Shown one piece after another: positions 56,961-64,000 of a stretch of DNA of 64,000 nucleotides (positions within the stretch are counted from its first letter, which is position 1; every line of letters starts with the position of its first letter). The notes under the pieces are model-generated. The model was not told where the DNA came from. It was given only the letters and a program-made list of their open reading frames with translations, and did no database searches. Origin of the DNA: Candidula unifasciata (Eukaryota > Mollusca > Gastropoda > Stylommatophora > Geomitridae); contig CAJHNH020006667.1 in NCBI GenBank assembly GCA_905116865.2, forward strand, positions 501,012 through 565,011. The letters run 5' to 3'. The translations under genes and the position numbers were made by a program.

Positions 56961-57569
56961 CCGAAGGATGGACAAGTCACCGTGTGACGAAATATTGTAA
57001 CTAAATTGAGCTTGGCATCCGTGTCCACCCAGACTTAAATATGTAGCATTAACTTGTACAGAGAAGTAAATGTAGCCAGTGTAACAGCTACCACACCCAT
57101 CCAGTACCAGTACTACTGAAACCACTACCACCACCACCACCACCATCACAACAACAACTGCAACAACAACAACAACAACATCAAAAAAAATTGTCACTAC
57201 AGTCTGTGTAGGTTGGTGTAGAAAAGAGGAGTTAGCACCGTATGCTGTCGCCACGGACTATTTAGTTTAATTTTTCCCCCCGACATAGAAATTTAAAAAA
57301 AAAAAACGTCATCATGTAACCAATGATGGAACCCACAGTGAAAAGTACACTAAATTCACGAATAGCGGAGAAAAATAACCCGCACCCGTCATCTCTCCCT
57401 CTCCGAGGGAACGATTTTTAACTGACCTTGGCATCAGTGTCCGCCCAAACTAGAAGGACTGTAAGCCGTCTTAGTTAACAGTTTCTGTCATCGCCGAATA
57501 GTTTTTGAATGAGAAGCGTCGCGGGGAGGCTAATTGTGACTTAACTGAAATCGGATGTCATTGGGCGAA

Positions 57570-58022
57570 AGACGCAGATATCGCAGCCTTCTGTAACCCA
57601 CAACACATCGGGGCAACCACCCTTTTAAGGGAAAAAAAAACAATTATCACCCAGTGGGGAATCTAACACCGGTCTCCAGCGTGAAGGATGGAATACTTAA
57701 AACTATACTACCGAAGACTGAAGAGTTTAGGTCAGACATCGCAGCCTAGCTGTAAACCACAACACAACGTGCTAACGGCCCTCTCGAGGGCGAACGAACA
57801 ATGTCCGTGACATGACCATTGAGCATCACGTCGCCGCTGTCGCAGGCTAGCTGTAAAACCCAAAACTGATAAAGGCGTAGATATCGCAGCCTTTCCATAA
57901 ACCACAACACAACATGCCAGCCGCCCAGTTAGGGGCTTAAAAAAAATTATAATACCTAGCGAACGCGGGTCATCCGCGTGATAAGCAGAATAGTTAAGAA
58001 CTACGCTACCAAACACTCAAGA
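57570..58022. repeat. Module cluster inside Helitron copy A
   Basis: CTAGCTGTAAACCACAACAC-type modules at about 57585, 57745, 57845 and 57890, with tRNA-like boxes near 57655-57715 and 57960-58020. Same arrangement as 53.80-54.26 and 55.02-55.51 kb. Confidence 0.75.
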
Positions 58023-58290
58023 AAATACTGGAAATGAAACTATATTATAATGCAAAGTTCAAAAAAAGCCCAGCAGTCAAATCCGGCCGATCACATAAAA
58101 ACAAATTCGGGCCGGCAACGAAACAAATAATGATTTGGCCGTTGCTGGAGCTACGTCATTCGTGGTTTGAGCGATTTTCTGACAAAAAATCACGCTTGGA
58201 GTCAAAATCAACGTTGTGTGCAAATCGGTTCAGTAGTTTCCGAGTTTTTAGCTTACATCATCGGAAAATTAAAATTTTTATTAATATAGA

Positions 58291-58734
58291 TGATTGTTGG
58301 AGTGAGTTTTCGCATTCTTATATTATCTGGTCAGGTATACAAAAAGTAAAACAAATTATTTATGAAAGTGCACTGCAATTCCATTATTTTTTATTCCATT
58401 CCGCTCTCTCTATTTTTTTTCAGACTGTCTCTATTTTCCTGTATCTCTACTTATCAGTCTGTCTCATTTCTCTCCATCTCTATGTCTTTGTTTCTCTTTC
58501 TCTCCTCTCTCTTCACCCCGAAGGGATTTACACCCGTTTGTGTGCTTCATATTTACTGTAGCAAACATCTATATCAAATGTATGCTTTTATTACCTTATC
58601 AGCTTTTGTGGCTGTGGCGTTATAAGCCAGCCCAGATTGAAAATCACACGCCAGGCACAAAGTACTTTTGGAGGCGATTTAGCAGCACTTTGCATTATTT
58701 TAAAACTAATAAATGTCTTTTTTCTTTTCTTTTT
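58291..58734. other. No recognisable gene
   Basis: A 175-codon frame begins in the Helitron (58034) and runs through C/T-rich sequence here. It shows no domain and is not supported as a gene. Confidence 0.4.
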
Positions 58735-59430
58735 TTTTTCAATTCGTATTTGGAACACATCATGAGAGACACACTAGAAAATCATGAAACATCTATATAT
58801 ATTGTCGGAAGACCACAATTTAATTCACGTGTTTTGAAGACGACATTGATTTCATGGCTGGTTCCGAAGTCGAACCAAAGTACCTACTAACTTACAGATA
58901 AAAGAGAAAAACAACTAGAAGAAGTTGAAACGTTTAAATATCATGGCTCCCACATGTGTAACGATGGCAGCTGTAATAAAGATATTAAGACAAGGCTTGA
59001 TATGCCAACAGCCGCGATGTCACAGCTGAATACGATGTGGAAGAGCAAAATCAGCATCGCAGTCAAGGTGAATATTTACATAATACTTGCATTGTCTATT
59101 TTCTTTTATGGATGTGACAGTTTGACTTGCACTCTGGAAATCGAAAGGAGCATTCAGGCTTTCGAATGTAAATGCTGCAAACGCATTTTACGAATTACTT
59201 TTTTAGAACGCAAAACTAACAAATATGTCAGAGACAAAATTAACAAATTTGCGGACCATTGAGAGCCTCTCTTGGCAGTGGTGAAACCGAAGAAGAAGAG
59301 GGCAAAGACGAAACTGGAATGACAACATCAAGAAATGGGCAGGACTACTTTATCATACACTTATTCATCAAGCGGAAGACAGAGAAATATGGCAGGTTTT
59401 GTGTTCTAGTGCTTCCATCGATACACCTCG
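58735..59430 (+). pseudogene. RTE LINE RT C-terminal remnant
   Basis: Frames read YLEHIMRDTLENHETSIYIV (after the QG..LSP block of RTE RT), then LEEVETFKYHGSHMCNDGS, SQLNTMWKSKISIAVKVNIY, SIFFYGCDSLTCTLEIERSI and AFECKCCKRILRI. The catalytic YADD stretch is deleted between about 58835 and 58900. The end is a basic, GAAGAAGAGGGCAAAGAC-like stretch followed by WAGLLYHT in another frame. The 3' (GAT)n end is not seen. Confidence 0.88.
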
Positions 59431-59530
59431 ACGACCCTAACGGGTAAAGGGTTTTGTTATTTGATGTAATAAATGAAGCACCTCACCGAAATAATTGTTA
59501 GTATTTGGGAGCGTACAGATTTCAAACAGA

Positions 59531-59615
59531 GGTTGAACCTTTGAGGTCGTTAAATTTTTATGAATTAATCAAGTAGTGCCGATCAATACACTTTCTGTTA
59601 CTAGATTAATTCTGT
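59531..59615 (+). mobile_element. Family J SINE tail fragment
   Basis: GTTGAACCTTTGAGGTCGTT, then TGCCGATCAATACACTTTC and TTACTAGATTAATTC. These are pieces of the family J tail in rearranged order. Confidence 0.65.
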
Positions 59616-60033
59616 TACTTGATTTCAAAAAGGAGATGCGTTCCATTCAATCCAGTAGGCCTATAGCGTTGAAATAAATCTGATATCTAGTAAAGAAGTT
59701 CCAGTGGGCCAAGAGATTTAAAAAAAAAAAAAAAAAACCGGTGACGGATAGGACACACGTTGAGAAAACATGAGAACAATATAACTGGAATGTCTTTGGA
59801 CTAAAACCAACAAAGACGTAGAAAAAAAAGGCAGAAAAAAAAAAAAAAAAAAACGGAGAAAGGCGCTAGAGAGTTAAATTGAAAAGATGGGGAGGACATG
59901 GAATGAGCTGCAGGCAAAAGGGACAGATTGAATAACTTGGCCTGAGTTGGTTGGCGGCTTATGCTCCACTGGCGGATAAAAGGCACAAGAGAAGAAAAAG
60001 GTATCTAGTAAATTAAGAAAATGACCATATTTC
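59616..60033. other. No recognisable gene
   Basis: A-runs at 59720-59737 and 59837-59852. Unassigned. Confidence 0.4.
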
Positions 60034-60034
60034 A

Positions 60035-60283
60035 AGTCTTTCATGCTTTTTTTGTGTGGCTTGACAGACTAGACCCATATTTTGAAGAACCCATCAGCAC
60101 TCAGAGAAGGATGTGGTCAGTATCAAACCGGTCGCTTTTACTTTCCATGACGCATTTAAGGCTGGGTGGACATGGGAGCCACGGTCAGTCTTGGGAAAAA
60201 AAAAAAAGAAGTTTGGTTCCGTCAGAACCTGAGCCCACTACCTTCTGATCCGAGCGTCTAACCATTACATTACGGCGGCACCA
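60035..60283 (-). mobile_element. SINE family B copy
   Basis: Tail side diverged. Body AGCACTCAGAGAAGGATGTG, TTTACTTTCCATGACGCATT and AAGGCTGGGTGGACATGGGA. The head (minus) has GTAATGGTTAGACGCTCGG and box B GTGGGCTCAGGTTC. Confidence 0.88.
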
Positions 60284-60352
60284 GTATTTCCTCTTATATA
60301 TATTTTGTTTCTAGAATTTTCTGCCACAATCTCGGAACATGAAGAAAAAAAA

Positions 60353-60603
60353 AAGTTGGGAGATGTGAACAAGCGTCATTGCACACGGTTATAAACCATG
60401 AGTGCTCTGCCACCATTATGGACAGCTGATAAGAATTGTGTCGCCGTTCGCACGTAACTTTGTAGCTACAGCGACGTTCCTCCATTTACCCCAGAGTGTC
60501 AACTCTGGTGCCCATTTCCTAGAGTTTGGGTAAACCCCAGGAGCCGCCCGGTTTCGAACACCGACCGTGGGCTGCAGCGATTCGCAGCTGGATTTGAAAG
60601 CTA
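60353..60603 (-). mobile_element. SINE-like family D, copy 3 (head truncated)
   Basis: GTTGGGAGATGTGAACAAGC, GGTTATAAACCATGAGTGCT, CTACAGCGACGTTCCTCC and CGACCGTGGGCTGCAGCGAT. It ends at GGATTTGAAAGC without the box A part. Confidence 0.85.
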
Positions 60604-61640
60604 GAACAAATCGGTGTCTATGAATTTCTGTATCTATTCGTGACCTAACAGTACTTTATTGTTATATGGACTATGGTCCTAAATCCTGACAGTAATGGAA
60701 AATAAATCTTGCCTACGGGTTCACCTAATCTTCACTGCTGCACGTAATGGTTCCTAACATGTTATTAATATTGCGATGCGGAATGATACAGAGATGAAAA
60801 TCAAACTAATGCCACTTTTTATGTGGTTTCAAGTCCCTGGATTTAGATTTCATTATCTTGTTGGCATATTGTGGAAACAGCTATGGATATTTTATTTGGC
60901 TTCATGTCCGTTTGAGTCAGTGTCGAGGCTTGCACTTAGCGACTGTGCTCATCAATTATATTATCAGCTGCAAAAAATAAAATTATCGATTACATCACTA
61001 TTGATCATTACTGCTTACTATATATTACGAAAACGCCAGTCGGTTTTCGCGTCGAATGTAACGAGAAGAACTTCAGCTGCATTCTTAGGCAGCAGAAAAT
61101 GTATGTGTGAAAGCTACCTGTTACTAGTACCAAGATCCGGAGTGCACACGAATACTCTCAACAGTGACGCAAAACGGATGCCAATTTCAAGCGATACTCT
61201 CTCCACTGTAATCGTTAACTGTTAACGCTTACACGCGATAATTTGTCACGACTCACCGCTGGTGTGCGTGGGATTTATGTTAGCGCCATAATTAGAACTC
61301 TTGCATGAGGACCGGCTGGTAATCAGTTTGGAATCACAAGAAAGCGGGTTTTTAAACTAAATTGACATGAGTCGACCCATAGTCCGTTTCAGAAGGAATT
61401 TAGCATGCAGCACGTTAATATATGTCCTTGTAATGTGTTTTTTTTTTAAAATTTAAACAAACATTCAGTTTTTATTTTGCTTCATATTGTCACGAGACGA
61501 TCTCAGTGATTCCAGAAGTTAGTACTTGTAATAAGTTCTTCTGGTTCTAAAGAGACAGAATTATATTTACTCTGCGCTTTATCCTAATATTGCTTTAAAC
61601 CGCACGGATTTAAATTGTTACCAGTCCTTCTTCGAGACAA
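60604..61640 (+). other. Unassigned; 149-codon open frame of unknown standing
   Basis: The frame 60776-61225 is intact, with alternating hydrophobic stretches (near residues 10-20 and 85-100). I recognise no domain, splice site pair or homolog. In AT-rich DNA such a frame can arise by chance. No repeat family is recognised here, which is unusual for this window. Confidence 0.3.
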
Positions 61641-62149
61641 GCCACTGCGCTTTGTTTAAAATTACCCAACACTACGTAATATAGCCCGCTGGTTCAGACT
61701 AGGGATGTTAGATTGCATTCTCACGCCAGTGTCAGAATGTTATCTCCTGACCAGACTGTAGAGACTGAGGGGGGCCCTTTTGACCAGGTAAATTGAGTGG
61801 ACGCTAGACATTGTGGAGCCCAGAGGTCAGAGTTTCACACGTCAGTGTAATTCGGGGGAGAACAGTTGTGTGGCAATTAGGACTGTTTGATCTGGGTCAA
61901 GTAGGAAACACAATGGCTTCACTGAACGTCTTTTAACACCTGCCAGTTAGATTCGTTGTAAACTAGATTGGGTCACTTAAGAATGTTTGCTCTAGGGATG
62001 TCAGTCCAGAATTTAGTGACAGGTCACTGGTTAGCCAAGTGATCTGATAGTTACCTCAGGGGCGGTGCTTAAGCCATCATCTTGAGGGTTGGGTAAAAAC
62101 TAAGGAAAGGGAGGAGTTTTAATTTGGACAATAGATTGATACTTATACT
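61641..62149. other. Low-repeat sequence, possible promoter side of a transcript
   Basis: No repeat family recognised. Several CAG/GTAAAT-like donor motifs (for example about 61785). Promoter elements could not be identified with confidence. Confidence 0.3.
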
Positions 62150-63412
62150 TCGAGCCTGTGGAATTTCCGTCATTAATCGCAGCCTGCCGGCAAACAACAC
62201 AGATCGACCTAAAAGGTAAATTTTACGGTCGCATTCTGTTTTGGCGATTAATGGAAAGTTCCCAGGTAAGAGAAAATATTAATTTTAATCTTGTATACTT
62301 AGGTTAGGGAGTTAAGCTTTTAGTCTATACTACCTTTTCCTAATTTGTCTGCACATTCTGCTTGAAATAGTTCTTTGTGAATGTTCAGTATCTCAGTTAG
62401 GGAACTGCTAAACTATTCCTATTTCTTGTATGTTTGTGTCACATGTTTTTCATTGTATGTTTTCATGTGTATAAAATAAGATGTGAACAATGACGTTTGC
62501 TATAATGAAATGTAATTATATTGTTTTCACGATCAGCCAAAATATGAGTTTGGACTGTGGGAAATGATGCCCAAATATGTGCAGGGATGTTGCTACGTTT
62601 TGTGTGCCCACCATGTGCTCACTTAATGTGTTCACCTGAACAGGGGATTTATAACCTCAGGGGAAGAATGATGGGTGTATAGAATTCACTGTCACTGAAA
62701 GATAATATTCAGGACAGCGTGCACATATAAATTGTTTGCGTTTTCAGCACATAACCTGCGCCACATGTGTATGTCAAATCTATGTCAGCCAGTTGTTGGA
62801 AGTCTGAGTGATGACGGACAACAGACTTAGAAAGTCAACTATCATGACATAGCATGAAGAGGGAAGGCAGGATATGTGACGCCCATGTAAGACAAAAGAC
62901 CTTCAGACTAGACTGGAGAGGATGTGGAATATGAGGAGGAGTGATGGGATATATTTTATTATTATATGTTGTATTAATTAATACATGTATTCTTAGTGTA
63001 AGTCAAGATACTACACGTATGTGTTTTGTTTCCATGATTTCAGCGCCCATGTGACGATCAGTCCATGAAAGAGACTACATTGTGTTAGACTCGGCCAGCT
63101 GGGAACGAGGTGGAGAACGAGGTGGAGAACGAGGTGGGGATGAAGTGGAGAATAAGCTGAAACAGGCAGACAACAGGCAAGGAAGAGTTGGACAAGCTTG
63201 ACAGTTCCTCACGGCTGTCAGAGGCTTATAAGTTGAGTTAACCCCTTTATGTTAACCTATTATCATCATTATCATACCACTCTAACCCCCGAGCTGTTTT
63301 TTCTCGCTGAAGCTTACCACCATCATCAAGTTAACCAGTCACTGTTTGTGTAAATCAACAAACTGGGAATTTCATTGTAGTAAATAAAGCTGTATGTCAA
63401 GTTTTAAACTAC
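62150..63412 (+). ncRNA. Possible two-exon transcript, probably non-coding
   Basis: A strong donor (CCCAG then GTAAGAG, intron start 62266) and a good acceptor (TTTGTTTCCATGATTTCAG ending at 63043) would remove a 778-bp intron. AATAAA lies at 63383-63388 with GT-rich sequence just after it. The spliced product has only a short frame (19 codons, from ATG at about 62251). The exon 1 start is a guess. The second exon carries about three GAACGAGGTGGA units (63102-63137). Inference only; no homology was recognised. Confidence 0.3.
63102..63137. repeat. 12-bp tandem repeat, 3 units
   Basis: Unit GAACGAGGTGGA, followed by a degenerate fourth. Confidence 0.9.
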
Positions 63413-64000
63413 ATAGTTTGTTAAATTCCAAATGTCTGTTCTTACATGTTTAATTAAACTGTTAAGATAGATTACCATTTGGTGGGGGCTCAAATAATAT
63501 ATTAATTCTTTAATTATTAATAATAACACCGGGAGAAGGTAGATGACGAAGGAATCACTTGCCCTGTCTAATAATTCATTTAGTATGATAGACATCTAAA
63601 ATTCCTTGCCTTCTCTTGTGGGTACCAAGTTCAGCTAATGTTAATATACTTAACGAGCCAATATGGCTGTTTTCTTGGATATCCAGGACTTTGTCTGAGA
63701 GCAACATAGCTCAGATTTTAGTTCGGTTTATCTAGTGGAGAGAATGTGTTGAAAGGAAGATCCCTACTCAACATCATAAACATTTAAACCACGCGTCACG
63801 TCACACATATGCGGTATAAAAGAAAAGAAAACAGACGCCAATTCAAAGCAAATAATCAGCATACTACAATTACTGAGTGACGGGAACTTCAAAACATCAG
63901 ATTACATTCGTTTTATTGTCGTTTCACTCTCAGACGTTTATCTACAGCATTGGTCTCCCGTGGATTAGATGAACAAAATTGTTCCTTGTATGCGGAATAA
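63413..64000. other. No recognisable gene
   Basis: AT-rich, unassigned. No known repeat family seen. Confidence 0.4.

Larger units (their letters stand above)
55647..58290 (-). mobile_element. Helitron copy A of a tandem dimer (complete 5' end)
   Basis: The 5' terminus on the minus strand is TCTATATTAATAAAAATTTT, with T outside at 58291. The 3' end is at 55647 as TTAGCTGTACCCGGCCACGC, that is with the terminal C of CTAG changed to T. The subterminal CGGTTCAGTAGTTTCCGAG complement is present. It contains an expanded series of about 8 internal units (55.70-56.95 kb). Confidence 0.82.

Noticed and set aside
58034..58561. 175-codon frame
   Set aside because: It starts in the Helitron and ends in C/T-rich sequence; no domain.
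60776..61225. 149-codon intact frame as a membrane protein gene
   Set aside because: No domain, no splice or promoter context, no recognised homolog; AT-rich background makes chance likely. Left as unassigned.

Overview
The window is eukaryotic, repeat-dominated, intron/intergenic-type DNA. I infer a gastropod mollusc, possibly a heterobranch snail or slug. The reasons are the dense tRNA-derived SINEs, RTE-type and RNase H-bearing LINE remnants, Helitrons with a TACAGCTAG-type 3' end, huge (TA)n, (GA)n, (GATA)n and (GACA)n arrays, and one short hAT element that looks like the SPIN family reported from pond snails and tetrapods. I recognise no intact host protein-coding gene. Almost all longer open frames are translated microsatellites or transposon remains.

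Layout. 1-7.3 kb: an RTE LINE 3' end (2.1-2.8 kb), a 37-bp inverted repeat (4.1-4.3 kb), a SINE, and a mariner relic (5302-7231) whose two ends are separated by a later Tigger/pogo-type insertion (5366-6360). 7.7-12.5 kb: a duplicated segment, then a decayed LINE (endonuclease, reverse transcriptase, RNase H, CCHC) with a GA microsatellite inside its reading frame, then SINE and TA/GA arrays. 12.5-29.3 kb: a 3'-end fragment of a Helitron, an RTE on the minus strand interrupted by a 236-bp element with 7-bp target duplications, many SINEs, a 136-bp TA-flanked MITE, more RTE fragments, and a (TCTG)/(CCTG) composite array. 29.3-46.4 kb: two complete-ended Helitrons (29316-31549, 44473-46426), SINE families, the SPIN-like hAT element (35413-35610), a 58-bp tandem repeat fused to a GAA tract, and a SINE-SINE chimera. 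46.5-52.8 kb: an 828-bp GACA/GATA array, then SINEs and TA arrays. 52.8-58.3 kb: a 5.45-kb head-to-tail Helitron dimer full of repeated internal modules. 58.7-60.6 kb: an RTE fragment and three SINEs. 60.6-64 kb: the least repetitive part, with a possible two-exon non-coding transcript (about 62.15-63.41 kb).

The interaction visible here is among mobile elements. SINEs depend on LINE machinery, Helitrons carry SINE relics and insert into TA microsatellites, and DNA transposons and short elements nest inside older ones. The observations most worth a second look are the SPIN-like element, the structurally defined Helitron family with a tandem dimer, the nested mariner/Tigger pair, and the chimeric SINE. 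I worked only from reading; percent identities were not computed, and repeat boundaries are accurate to a few bases except where stated.
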